Below, piece after piece: positions 8,432 through 18,150 of a stretch of DNA of 64,000 nucleotides. The stretch spans positions 2,129,330 to 2,193,329 of the forward strand of contig JAJEEG010000006.1 in NCBI GenBank assembly GCA_022821085.1. The letters are read 5' to 3'. Numbering within the stretch: the stretch's first letter is position 1; every line of letters starts with the position of its first letter. The notes under the pieces are model-generated. The model did not search any database, was not told the DNA's origin, and saw nothing but the letters and a program-made list of their open reading frames with translations. Both the position numbers and the translations under genes were made by a program. Source of the DNA: Candidatus Latescibacterota bacterium. GTDB taxonomy: Bacteria > JAAXHH01.

Positions 8432-9206
8432 CGAGTTCCGCCCACTGCCTGCGTCCCACCTCCTTGATCCGGCCGTCGTCCCACTTGCCCAGGGGCCGGT
8501 AGGACGGGTGTCCGGGACGGTCCTGGCACGGGTTGTGCCGGGTGTTGTAGCAGCAGATGAGGCTCCACCTCGGGTCGTCGCTCTCGTTCGGGTCCGATCG
8601 GTGCAGCACGTTCGCGTGGAAGAACAGCGCGGTGCCGGGCGACATTTCGCAGTACACGTGGTCCAGGTGTTCCAGTGCGAGTTCCACCCGCTTCGGGTCG
8701 GCCCCCACCTGGGTGCCGTACCGACCGTGTTCGATCCGGCCCAGGCGGTGCGATCCCCGGATGACCTGGAGGCAACCGTTCCCCCTGTGGGCCCGGTCCA
8801 CTGCGATGTAGCAACTGGCCATGTCGGGATAGAGCGCCTGGTTGTGGTACCAGTATCCGTAGTCCTGGTGCCACTCCCACGCGCCGCCGACGCGGGGTTC
8901 CTTGACCATCATCTTGTAGTGGTACAGATAGACCTCATCGCCCATGAGCCGCTCCAGCGTATCGACCATGCGCCGGCCGCGGCAGATGGCGTTGTAGATG
9001 TCCTCCCGGTCCGTGTCCGAGGTCAGCCACAGCTTGCTTTCGCGGCCCTCGGTGTCCTCGGCGGCACGGACGAGCAGGGCCTTCTCCCCGTCGAGACGGC
9101 CGACGTTGAGGAGGAGATCCATTTCCTCCTCGTCGTAAAGCCCCTCCACCATCAGGTAGCCGTCTTCCCGGAACCTGTTCTCGTGTTCTTCGGTGAGCCG
9201 GAACAT
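8406..9206 (-). CDS. Phytanoyl-CoA dioxygenase (PhyH) family protein
   Basis: A 266-residue Fe(II)/2-oxoglutarate-dependent oxygenase of the PhyH family, cytoplasmic, hydroxylating an unidentified substrate. The iron triad is visible as His113-x-Asp115 (WHQD) and distal His202 (VLHRSDPN), with Arg213 as a candidate 2-oxoglutarate ligand. The double-stranded beta-helix core spans about 90-230. A GGGGAG ribosome site precedes the ATG. It lies between the lipoprotein and aminotransferase genes on the same strand. Bacterial relatives act on small molecules such as ectoine or natural-product intermediates rather than phytanoyl-CoA, so the family name should not be read as the function. Confidence 0.85.
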   Translation of the reverse strand: MFRLTEEHENRFREDGYLMVEGLYDEEEMDLLLNVGRLDGEKALLVRAAEDTEGRESKLWLTSDTDREDIYNAICRGRRMVDTLERLMGDEVYLYHYKMMVKEPRVGGAWEWHQDYGYWYHNQALYPDMASCYIAVDRAHRGNGCLQVIRGSHRLGRIEHGRYGTQVGADPKRVELALEHLDHVYCEMSPGTALFFHANVLHRSDPNESDDPRWSLICCYNTRHNPCQDRPGHPSYRPLGKWDDGRIKEVGRRQWAELAATAGPGA

Positions 9207-9269
9207 GATTTTCTCCCCGGTGCGCCTGCCAGGCGGCGCGGCGGCTTCCCCGGTGCGCGGACGGCGCCT

Positions 9270-10502
9270 CTACACTCCGATGCGGTCGCGATGACGCCGT
9301 TCGACGTGGTGCGCGACCGAGCGGCACACCCGGGAGATCCCCTCGCCGATGAGCGACTGGTCGAGAAAGCTGTAACACAGGCGGAACTGGTTTGCACCGC
9401 GACCGTCGGTGTAGAACGAGGGGCCGGCCACGTAGGCCACCTTCTCATGCTCGACGGCCCAGGCCAGCATCGCCGTGGAGTCGATCCCTTCGGGCGCGGT
9501 CAACCACACGTAGAACCCGCCGTCCGGGCGGGTCCAGGTCAGGCCGGGCGGGGCGTGCTCCGCCAGCGCGTTCAGGGTGACGTCACGCTTAGCCTGGTAG
9601 AGCGCCCTGGACAGTACGATCTGGGAGTCCATCAGCCCCTGCCGGCCGTATTCATGGACGATGCGCTGCCCGAGGGTGCTCGAACACTGGTCGCTGCCCA
9701 GCTTCGCCTGGCACAACTGGGCGACGACGGGCGGCGGCGCGGCGATCCAGCCGAGGCGGATGCCCGGTCCGAAAATCTTGGAGAAGGTGCTGACGAACAG
9801 CACGCCGTCGGGATTCAGCGCCTTGAGCGAAGGCGGAGGCGCGTGTTCGAAGTACAGTTCCGCGTAGGCATGGTCCTCCAGGATGGGGATGTGGTACCGG
9901 TCGGCGAGTTCGACCAGTTTGCGCCGCCGTTCCAGAGGCATGGTCACGCCGCCCGGGTTCTGAAACGTCGGCATGGTGTAGATCAGCTTGGCCCGCTTGC
10001 CTCGGCGTTCCAGCTCCCTCAACTGATCTTCCAGGAGGTCCACGCGCATGCCTTCGTCATCGATATCCACCGCGACGAAATCCACGTCGTAGCACCGGAA
10101 GACCGAGAACGCGGTCAGGTACGTGGGCGCTTCCACGACGATGACGTCGCCGGGGTTGAGCAGCATCTTGGCGATGAGGTCCATGGCCTCTATGCCGCCC
10201 GTGGTGACGATAATGTCGTCCACGGTGGCGGTCACGCCCTCGACGGGCCCCATGCGGCTTGCGATCCACTCCCTCAGGGCCGTGTAGCCCGCCGTGGGAC
10301 TGTATTGCAGCGCCATGCTGCCGTGCGTTTCGAAAACCTGGACGGCGACTTCCTTCATCGCCTCCATGGGAAACGTGGCGTCGTCCGGCAGGCCGCCGGC
10401 AAAGGAAAGCACGTCCGGCCGTTCGGCCAGCTTGAGCAGCTCGATTACCGCGGTATCGCCAATGCGTTCCATGCGGTCCGCGTATACATCCCGCCATTCC
10501 AT
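9270..10502 (-). CDS. PLP-dependent aminotransferase, class I/II (2-aminoadipate-like)
   Basis: A 410-residue fold-type I aminotransferase. The Schiff-base lysine is Lys242 in STFSKIFGPGIRLG. The YSPTAGYTALRE, PTFQNPGG and ILEDHAYAEL motifs are those of the LysN/2-aminoadipate and aromatic aminotransferase branch. It would transfer amino groups between an amino acid and 2-oxoglutarate in the cytoplasm. The start was set at the ATG after a GGGGG site rather than 11 codons upstream. Its gene is 63 bases upstream of the PhyH gene on the same strand, suggesting a joint pathway. The exact substrate cannot be told. Confidence 0.87.
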   Translation of the reverse strand: MEWRDVYADRMERIGDTAVIELLKLAERPDVLSFAGGLPDDATFPMEAMKEVAVQVFETHGSMALQYSPTAGYTALREWIASRMGPVEGVTATVDDIIVTTGGIEAMDLIAKMLLNPGDVIVVEAPTYLTAFSVFRCYDVDFVAVDIDDEGMRVDLLEDQLRELERRGKRAKLIYTMPTFQNPGGVTMPLERRRKLVELADRYHIPILEDHAYAELYFEHAPPPSLKALNPDGVLFVSTFSKIFGPGIRLGWIAAPPPVVAQLCQAKLGSDQCSSTLGQRIVHEYGRQGLMDSQIVLSRALYQAKRDVTLNALAEHAPPGLTWTRPDGGFYVWLTAPEGIDSTAMLAWAVEHEKVAYVAGPSFYTDGRGANQFRLCYSFLDQSLIGEGISRVCRSVAHHVERRHRDRIGV

Positions 10503-10536
10503 CAAAAACCCCCAGCGTAAACCTACTGCATGCATT

Positions 10537-10564
10537 AAATCGTGATCGAAAAATCGTGATCGAA
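10537..10564. repeat. 14-bp perfect tandem duplication
   Basis: AAATCGTGATCGAA occurs twice head-to-tail (10537-10550 and 10551-10564), between the divergent aminotransferase and PC4-like genes. Each copy contains the near-palindrome TCGTGATCGA, so it could be a regulator site. Confidence 0.6.
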
Positions 10565-10650
10565 CTGAACCGCGCGGGCGTCCGTCGGGGGCCGCCAGGC
10601 GCGTGCATTATTTTAAGGTCCGGACGGCGGGAAAACAAGACCAAATTTGC

Positions 10651-10678
10651 TTGACACGGGCGGGGGGACATGTCTTAT
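10651..10678 (+). promoter_or_regulatory. Candidate promoter for the PC4-like gene
   Basis: A perfect TTGACA (10651-10656) is followed after 16 bases by TCTTAT (10673-10678, four of six matches). It faces the PC4-like gene about 150 bases downstream. Confidence 0.4.
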
Positions 10679-10728
10679 CATGGCCTGCCAATGGTGGTCA
10701 ATGTTGATCATCGTGACATGATATTCAT

Positions 10729-10779
10729 TGTATACACTGTGTCATGGTGTACATCGGGTAAACGGTGTATACTGTGTTC
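10729..10779. promoter_or_regulatory. Paired operator-like sites upstream of the PC4-like gene
   Basis: TGTATAC followed by a TGTGT word occurs twice, at 10729-10743 and 10766-10779, about 37 bases apart. Each contains the palindromic core GTATAC. The spacing and symmetry look like two binding sites for a dimeric regulator, possibly autoregulatory. No regulator is assigned. Confidence 0.35.
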
Positions 10780-10823
10780 ATCCTGTTACAGCACGCCCAT
10801 CTACCGCCTCGCGAGGTATATAC

Positions 10824-11081
10824 ATGGCCGAGGACAGCCAGGTCGTAGCCAGTTTCCAGAAGAACAGCCAGGAAGAGTTCCGCTTCACCATCACGTCTTT
10901 CCGCGGCAACGAGTACGCCGATATCCGGATCTATTACGAGGCCGACGGCGATTTCCGGCCCAGCAGGAAGGGGATCACCGTCTCTCCGGAGGCGTGGGGA
11001 TCTTTCCGGTCCTGTCTCGATGAGCTGGAGTCGGAACTCAGGGAGCGCAACCTGCTCAAGGACGAAGAAGGAGAAGGCTGA
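10824..11081 (+). CDS. PC4/YdbC-type ssDNA-binding protein
   Basis: An 85-residue protein with the transcriptional coactivator PC4 fold. It has strands FRFTITSFRGNEYADIRIYYE, the conserved RPSRKGITVS turn, and a following helix (EAWGSFRSCLDELESELRER). PC4-type proteins bind single-stranded DNA as dimers; bacterial members are implicated in nucleic-acid transactions and transcription. Start chosen at the ATG after GCGAGG, well inside a longer frame. The C-terminus is acidic (DEEGEG). It is monocistronic, facing the phosphatase/TagI fusion tail-to-tail. Confidence 0.75.
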   Translation: MAEDSQVVASFQKNSQEEFRFTITSFRGNEYADIRIYYEADGDFRPSRKGITVSPEAWGSFRSCLDELESELRERNLLKDEEGEG

Positions 11082-11154
11082 CCGGCGGCCGCCGGTCCGG
11101 CACACTGGCTGGCCCGGGCGGTCCCGGGTCCTCCGGGCACTTCGGGCGCACTGA

Positions 11155-12381
11155 CTAGCCCACCCGGTGCCCTTCCCCGGCGAGAAAGCACTCGGGGTCA
11201 TGGTGGATGGGAAGATACCCCGTGCTCATGAGGAACTCGCCGACGATCTCGGGGCCCATGAAGCGGAAGGTCTTCCTGAACACCGCCACCCATTCGTCCA
11301 GCGAAGTGCAGGTCTGGCCGTTCAGCCAGGCCGCGAAGGATCCGTGTTCCGCCCGGATCTCCCGGATGACCCGCGCGTTGTGGATGGCCGCGTCGATCTT
11401 GAGCCGGTTCCGGATGATGCCGGCGTCCCCGAGCAGGCGCGTTCGGTCTTCGTCGCCGTAGGCTGCCACACGGTCCACGTCGAACCCCTCGAAGGCCTCC
11501 CTCAGCGCCTTTCGTTTCTTCAGTACCGTCAGCCAGCTGAGCCCCGCCTGGTTGATCTCCAGTACCAGCCGCTCTAAGAAATCGTCGTCCCGGGTCAGGG
11601 GAAAACCGTACTCGTCGTCGTGGTAGGCGGCCAGTAACGGGTCCTTGAGCGTCCAGGCGCAACGCGGCCGTTCGCCGGCTTCTTCGACGAACTCACCCGT
11701 CCGGACCGGGTGGACGTCTACCCCCGTGATCCATGTCTCGGGCAGGTGGCGCACGCAGTTCATCAGGGCCAGGTGCGTATAGGTGGGCGTGATGATGAAC
11801 CGGGTGACAGAGGTGTTCGCGAACCAGTCGATCCGGTCGTGCCCCATGCCCGGGGTGTCCAGGATCACGCCCACGAGGAACCGCATGAACGCCCCGTGAC
11901 TTACCAGAACGACGCATTCCCCCGTGTGGCCGAACTCGTCTTGGATCCTCCGGGCGACGCGCTCCGCCCGGGCCTGGGCCGCATCGTAGTCCTCCCAGGG
12001 ACGGCACTTCCACCAGCCCTCCTCGTCGAACTCGCCGCCGAGGCGAACGCCCGGGAATCCACGCTCGATTTCCGAGCGCGTCATGCCGGGCCTGCCCTCG
12101 TAGTCCGCGTTGCCCACGCCGGCCTGGACCCCGCCCTGTTCGTGGAGATCGATCCATGCCTCGGCGGACTGTCCTGTCTCGCGGAGGTAGGGGGCGATGG
12201 TTTCCAGGGTGCGGAGGAACGGGCTGACGAAAACGCGGGTGGGGCGAAGGTGGCGGATGCGGTTTACGAGGTATTCGGCCTGCCGGTATCCGAGGGCGGA
12301 CAGGGAGGGATCGTCGGTGCGCTCTTCCTGCGGCCGGGCATTGTTCTCGGATTCCGCGTGGCGGATGATATAAAGTTCCAT
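11155..12381 (-). CDS. Histidine phosphatase fused to DNA-3-methyladenine glycosylase I
   Basis: A 408-residue two-domain protein. Residues 1-220 are a phosphoglycerate-mutase-like histidine phosphatase: RHAES at 7-11 (phospho-accepting His8), LVSHG with second His at about 162. Residues 238-400 are a TagI-type glycosylase that excises 3-methyladenine: zinc-snap residues Cys241 (PRCAW), His254 (AYHDDEYG), His393/His394 and Cys397 (HHDPEC), and the LEINQAGLSW helix carrying the catalytic-pocket Glu (about 275). Both halves look complete, and the frame is continuous. Start chosen at ATG 12381; an AGGAGA lies rather far upstream, and a longer N-terminus is possible. The fusion is unusual. Confidence 0.85.
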   Translation of the reverse strand: MELYIIRHAESENNARPQEERTDDPSLSALGYRQAEYLVNRIRHLRPTRVFVSPFLRTLETIAPYLRETGQSAEAWIDLHEQGGVQAGVGNADYEGRPGMTRSEIERGFPGVRLGGEFDEEGWWKCRPWEDYDAAQARAERVARRIQDEFGHTGECVVLVSHGAFMRFLVGVILDTPGMGHDRIDWFANTSVTRFIITPTYTHLALMNCVRHLPETWITGVDVHPVRTGEFVEEAGERPRCAWTLKDPLLAAYHDDEYGFPLTRDDDFLERLVLEINQAGLSWLTVLKKRKALREAFEGFDVDRVAAYGDEDRTRLLGDAGIIRNRLKIDAAIHNARVIREIRAEHGSFAAWLNGQTCTSLDEWVAVFRKTFRFMGPEIVGEFLMSTGYLPIHHDPECFLAGEGHRVG

Positions 12382-12524
12382 GGGGTCGGGCGTTCTTTCT
12401 CCTGGCCGGGGGCCGGTGGTTGCGGTTGACGGGTCGGTGGACCGGCCGGCGGGTGCGCCGTCCACGCCGTCCACTCGAATCAAAACAAGGTATATTCCCG
12501 GCCCCGCCGTTGAAAGGAAAAGGT

Positions 12525-12553
12525 TTGACAGGCTGGGCGATACGGGTTAAGGT
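12525..12553 (+). promoter_or_regulatory. Candidate promoter of the ABC transporter operon
   Basis: TTGACA (12525-12530), 17-base spacer, then TAAGGT (12548-12553), a weak -10. It lies about 50 bases before the first gene of the PotABCD-like operon. Confidence 0.45.
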
Positions 12554-12599
12554 TTCCACCTGATTCCGTATGGCTCATTCCCCCCTGGAGCGTGCCTAA

Positions 12600-13705
<1,106 letters not shown>

Positions 13706-13709
<4 letters not shown>

Positions 13710-14836
13710 ATCGAAAGGGTGGTATGGGAAGCATCCTGCTCCCGGGCCTGGCCGCGCTGGTCCCGGTGCTGGCCGCGGCCGCGCTGGTCCTCCTGTTTTG
13801 CGGGCGCGCCGCCGCACAGGAGCAGACGCTGACGCTGGTCAGCTGGGGCGGCGCATACGCCCGCGCCTGCGAAAAGGGATACATCGAACGGTTCGAGCGG
13901 GAAACGGGGATCGACGTTCGGATCGAAGACTACAACGGCGGCCTGGCGCAGATCCGGGCCCAGGTCGACGTGGGCAACGTGTACTGGGACGTCGTCGACA
14001 TGGAGCTTCCGGACATGGTTCGGGGCTGCGACGAAGGCCTCCTCGTACCCATCGACCCAGGCGAACTGGCTCCCGGCGCCGACGGGACCCCGGCGGCGGA
14101 CGATATACCCGAAGACGGCCTCACGGAATGCGGCCCGACCAACCTGTACTACTCGACGGTCGTCGTCTACAACGACGCGCGGATCGGGGCGTCGAAACCC
14201 TCTACCATCGCCGATTTCTTCGACCTGGAGAAGTTCCCGGGAAGACGGGGCATGCGCCGCTCCCCGCTGGTGAATCTGGAGTTCGCCCTGATGGCCGACG
14301 GCATCCCGCCGGACGAGGTCTACGCCACGCTGGACACGGAAGCAGGCGTGCGCCGGGCCTTCCGCAAACTGGATTCCATCAAGGACCGGATCGTCTGGTG
14401 GGAAGCCGGCGCCCAGCCGCCCCAGATGCTGGCCGACGGCGAAGTGGCGATGACCACGGCGTATAACGGACGGATCTTCAACGCCCAGGTCCTGGAGGGA
14501 CAGCCCTTCGTCATCGTGTGGGACGGGCAGCTCCTGGACACGGGAGGCCTCGTGATCGTGGAGGGCACGCGGAACCTGGAGGCGGCGAAGGAGTTCGTCC
14601 GCTTCGCCAATACGGCGCGGGCCATGGCGGACGTCAGCCGGTACATCTCTTACAGTCCCTCGCGCCGTTCGGCCCTGGACCTGATCTCGACCCACGCGGA
14701 AACCGGCATCGACATGAAACCGCACATGCCGACCAGCCCCGAAAACGTATCTCGCGCCCTGCACAACGACTGGGAATGGTGGAGCGACAACGGCGAGGAG
14801 ATGAACGAGCGCTTCAGCACGTGGCTGGCACGATGA
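13706..14836 (+). CDS. PotD-like extracellular solute-binding protein
   Basis: A 376-residue periplasmic binding protein. An N-terminal hydrophobic signal (about 10-37) ends in GRAAA before QEQTLTLVSWGG, so cleavage after residue 37 is likely. The mature part has the PotD/family 1 pattern (VSWGGAYARACEKGY, WDVVDME, YNGRIFNAQ). It overlaps the ATPase gene by four bases and the permease gene by four bases. A close paralogue without transporter genes sits at 51578-52666, and the two share a nearly identical C-terminal segment ending FSTWLAR. Confidence 0.9.
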
Positions 14837-16083
14837 GCGAGATCCCCGAGAAAGAGGCCGGCCGCCCTGGGTCTGGTCCCAGGCCCGGCCCCAGGCCCTG
14901 GTCCGGGCCTCGCCTGCGCGCGGCACTGCTGGTGCTGCCGCTTCTGGCCTTCGTCGGGGTGACCTTCCTCGCGCCCCTGGCCAACATGCTGGTCCGAAGC
15001 GTCTACGATCCGGTGGTCGCCGACGCCCTCCCCGAGACCCTCGAGCGGTTGCGTGCCTGGGACGGACAGGGCCTGCCGGACGAAGCGGTCTACGAAGCGC
15101 TGGCCGGCGAAGTGCTCGCGGCCCGCGAGGACCGCACCCTCGGCCAGGTGGCCACGCGCGTCAACCGGGTGCAAAGCGGACTGCGCAGCGCGCTGACGCG
15201 CACCGCCCGGCGGCTGCGAAACGTCGATGAAGGCCCCTGGTCCGACGCCATGATCGGCATCCACGCGGCCTGGGGAGAGACCGGGACCTGGCGCGCCCTG
15301 CGCGAGGCCGGCGACCGGTATACGGCGCGCCACTACCTGAACGCCCTCGATCTGCAACGCGATCCCGAAGGATCCATCGCCTTCCAGCCCGAGGACCGCC
15401 AGATCTACCTGTTCCTGCTCTGGCGCACTCTCCTCGTGAGCCTGGGGGTCACCACCCTGTGCCTGCTCATCGGCTATCCCGTCGCGCGGCTGATCGCTCA
15501 CGCCCCGCCCAGGCGCGCCAACCTGCTTCTGATCCTGGTCCTCGTGCCGTTCTGGACCTCGCTCCTCGTGCGTACGACCTCGTGGATCGTGCTCCTGCAG
15601 AACCAGGGCGTCCTCAACGACATGCTCGTCTACCTGGGCGTCATCGGGGACGACGGCCGGCTGGCCATGATCTACAACATGACCGGTACCTTCGTGGCCA
15701 TGACCCACGTGCTGCTTCCCTTCATGGTACTGCCGCTCTACTCGGTCATGAGCGCCATTCCCCGGGTGCAGACGAGCGCGGCGGAATCGCTGGGCGCGAC
15801 CCCGTGGCAGTCCTTCTGGCGCGTGTACTGGCCGCAGACCCTGCCCGGCGTGGGCGCCGGCTGCCTGCTCGTGTTCATCCTCGCCATCGGGTACTACATC
15901 ACGCCGGCCCTGGTGGGCGGCAGCACGGGACAGCTCATCTCCAACCTGATCGCCTTCCACATGCAGTCTTCGCTGAACTGGAGTCTCGCCGCGGCGCTGG
16001 GCGGCATCCTGCTGGTCTGCGTGGCGGGGCTCTACTTGCTCTACGACCGGCTCGTGGGCATCGAACGGATGAGGTTGGGCTGA
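14833..16083 (+). CDS. PotB-like ABC permease with enlarged first loop
   Basis: A 416-residue inner-membrane permease. The first span is at about 28-52 and the remaining five spans lie between about 190 and 405. The EAA-type loop is seen in AAESLGATPWQSFWRVYWPQ. Between spans 1 and 2 is a hydrophilic insert of roughly 130 residues (ADALPETLERL to EDRQIYLFL), so it is much longer than the usual 280-300 residue PotB; similar long PotB relatives occur in other bacteria. It overlaps both neighbours by ATGA-type junctions, so expression is coupled. Confidence 0.88.
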   Translation: MSEIPEKEAGRPGSGPRPGPRPWSGPRLRAALLVLPLLAFVGVTFLAPLANMLVRSVYDPVVADALPETLERLRAWDGQGLPDEAVYEALAGEVLAAREDRTLGQVATRVNRVQSGLRSALTRTARRLRNVDEGPWSDAMIGIHAAWGETGTWRALREAGDRYTARHYLNALDLQRDPEGSIAFQPEDRQIYLFLLWRTLLVSLGVTTLCLLIGYPVARLIAHAPPRRANLLLILVLVPFWTSLLVRTTSWIVLLQNQGVLNDMLVYLGVIGDDGRLAMIYNMTGTFVAMTHVLLPFMVLPLYSVMSAIPRVQTSAAESLGATPWQSFWRVYWPQTLPGVGAGCLLVFILAIGYYITPALVGGSTGQLISNLIAFHMQSSLNWSLAAALGGILLVCVAGLYLLYDRLVGIERMRLG

Positions 16084-16913
16084 TGACGACGATAACGACA
16101 ACGACCGCCGGCCACGGATTCTGGCACATCGCGTACCTTGGGTTCTGCGCGCTCGTCTTCGCCTTCCTGATCGCGCCGATCCTCGTGATCGTCCCATTGA
16201 GCTTCAATGCCGAACCCTACTTCACCTTTACCGAGGGCATGCTTCGCCTGGATGCCGACGCCTGGTCCCTGCGGTGGTATCGCCAGATCGTGGAGGACGA
16301 GGAGTGGTCGCGGGCGCTGGCGAACAGCCTGTTCATCGGGGTCTCCGCCACGGTGCTCGCCACGGCGCTCGGCACGCTCGCGGCGCTGGGCCTGTCCAAT
16401 CCGGCCATGCCGGCCCGCCGCTTCGCCACGGGATTGCTGATATCCCCCATGGTCACGCCCGTCATCATATCGGCCGCGGGGATGTTCTTCTTCTACTCGA
16501 ACCTCGGCCTGGCGCAGACCCACCTCGGACTGATCCTCGCCCACGCCGCCCTGGGTACGCCGTTCGTCGTGATCACGGTCACCGCCACGCTGGCCGGGTA
16601 CGACCAGAACCTCTCACGGGCGGCCGCGAGCATGGGCGCGGGTCCCTTGACCGTCTTCCGCCGCGTCCAGCTCCCGCTCATTGCGCCGGGGGTCGTCTCC
16701 GGGGGGATTTTCGCCTTTGCCGCGTCCTTCGACGAAGTCGTCGTAGTGCTCTTCATGGGCGGGATCGAGCAGCGGACCATACCGCGCCAGATGTGGTCGG
16801 GCATCCGCGAGGAGATCAGTCCCGCCATCCTGGCCGTGGCCGTCTTCCTCATCGTTTTCGCGGTGTTGTTCCTGTTGACCGTGGAGTGGCTCAGAAGGCG
16901 GAATGCGCGGTAG
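16083..16913 (+). CDS. PotC-like ABC permease
   Basis: A 276-residue inner-membrane permease with about six spans, beginning with a Thr-rich cytoplasmic leader and a first span at about 14-38. The coupling loop is AAASMGAGPLTVFRRVQLPL, and the C-terminal part includes FDEVVVVLFMGG, typical of PotC. The ATG shares its A with the stop codon of the preceding permease gene. It closes the four-gene operon and is followed, on the opposite strand, by the Rieske oxygenase gene. Confidence 0.9.
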   Translation: MTTITTTTAGHGFWHIAYLGFCALVFAFLIAPILVIVPLSFNAEPYFTFTEGMLRLDADAWSLRWYRQIVEDEEWSRALANSLFIGVSATVLATALGTLAALGLSNPAMPARRFATGLLISPMVTPVIISAAGMFFFYSNLGLAQTHLGLILAHAALGTPFVVITVTATLAGYDQNLSRAAASMGAGPLTVFRRVQLPLIAPGVVSGGIFAFAASFDEVVVVLFMGGIEQRTIPRQMWSGIREEISPAILAVAVFLIVFAVLFLLTVEWLRRRNAR

Positions 16914-16952
16914 GAGACCTGGCGGACGAACCGGGCCGCGCGGGCCTGGCGG

Positions 16953-18044
16953 TCAGCCCGCTTCCGCGCCGTTCATGTACTCGTTCATCAGCGAATGGAA
17001 GTGGTGCACGCCGTTCTCCCGCTTGACGGAGAACCGGCCCTGGTTGTAGGACGCGGACCGCAGCCCGCGCTGCACGTGCTCGCAGATGAAGATGTCCTCT
17101 TCCTGGATCTCGTCGCCGAAGTCCACCAGGTTGTCCACGTCCTGTTCCATGTCGGGCGACAGGTACCATTCGAAGATGGTCAGACAGCGGTCGTGGCCCA
17201 GCGGAACGATCAGGTTGGTCTGCATCTGGCCCAGGTAGATGTTGAGCATGAGCGTTGGGAAGACCCAATAGTACTGCGTGTCGCCCTGGTCCTGCTCCGT
17301 CGGCAGGTAGCGGCGCGGTCCCTTGTACCCCTTCTTCTCCGGGCCGAAGATCGGGGCGTGCTGGATGGAGTAATAGCGGAAGGGCTCCACGCGGTAGGCG
17401 TCGTAGTCGATCTCGCGGTACAGTCCCGGATGCACGACCGGCAGGTGATAGCCTTCCAGGTAATTGTCCACGTACACCTTCCAGTTGCAGTCCATCTCGT
17501 AGTCGCGGCGTTTGGCCCATTTCATCTCGGCGATGTTGTGGGCGGCGGCGCGCTTTCCGATATCGCCCAAGAAGGCCTCCAGGGGTGGGGCGGCCGGGTC
17601 CAGGTTGACGAAGAGCAGGGGCCCCCACTGGCTGACGCGCACCGGTTCGAGCGCCATGGCGCAGCGGTCCAGGGCCTGCACCTCCTCGAACTCCGGCGCG
17701 TGGCGCAGCGAGCCGTCCAGGTTGTAGGTCCACCCGTGGTAGTAGCAGACGAAGGTCCGCCGGTTGCCCTGCTCCAGGGCCACGGGGCCGGCCCGGTGCT
17801 TGCAGACGTTGAAGAACGCGCGGACCACGTCGTCGGCCCCCCGGGCGATGACCACCGGCTCTCCCGCCACGTCCACCGTGAAGTAGTCCCCGACGCGGGC
17901 CACCTGGTCCGCTCGTCCCACGAGCTGCCACGTCCTGCGGAATATGTCCTTGTATTCCCGCTGCAGGAATTCCGGATCGGTGTACCAGGAAGACGGAATC
18001 GTCCAGGCGGTCTCGATGTTATCGTCGAAGGGGTGGTCCTTCAT
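16953..18044 (-). CDS. Rieske non-haem iron oxygenase alpha subunit (choline/betaine monooxygenase-like)
   Basis: A 363-residue oxygenase. The Rieske [2Fe-2S] ligands are Cys81-x-His83 (CKH) and Cys100-x2-His103 (CYYHGW). The mononuclear iron ligands are His200 and His205 (EGYHLPVVHPG), preceded by the bridging acidic residue Glu197. The family includes choline, glycine-betaine and carnitine monooxygenases, which cleave or oxidise quaternary ammonium compounds with an external reductase. The start is set at the ATG after GAGGAG, 80 codons inside the longest frame. It is convergent with the PotABCD-like operon, which may import its substrate. No reductase gene is nearby. Confidence 0.87.
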   Translation of the reverse strand: MKDHPFDDNIETAWTIPSSWYTDPEFLQREYKDIFRRTWQLVGRADQVARVGDYFTVDVAGEPVVIARGADDVVRAFFNVCKHRAGPVALEQGNRRTFVCYYHGWTYNLDGSLRHAPEFEEVQALDRCAMALEPVRVSQWGPLLFVNLDPAAPPLEAFLGDIGKRAAAHNIAEMKWAKRRDYEMDCNWKVYVDNYLEGYHLPVVHPGLYREIDYDAYRVEPFRYYSIQHAPIFGPEKKGYKGPRRYLPTEQDQGDTQYYWVFPTLMLNIYLGQMQTNLIVPLGHDRCLTIFEWYLSPDMEQDVDNLVDFGDEIQEEDIFICEHVQRGLRSASYNQGRFSVKRENGVHHFHSLMNEYMNGAEAG

Positions 18045-18150
18045 GCTGTCGATCTCCTCACCGCGTGCCGGGTGGTAAGCGGGGCCGGCGCTTAATCGGG
18101 CCTGCGTTACAATATCCCGATATTCGGAACGCCGCGCCAGCGATTCCTGG

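Noticed and set aside
8322-10520. A 732-codon plus-strand frame
   Set aside because: It is antisense to the PhyH and aminotransferase genes, which have full catalytic motifs. Long antisense frames are expected in GC-rich DNA, and this one shows no domain or ribosome site.
14650-16197. A 515-codon minus-strand frame
   Set aside because: Antisense to the two-permease part of the ABC operon; charged low-complexity product.
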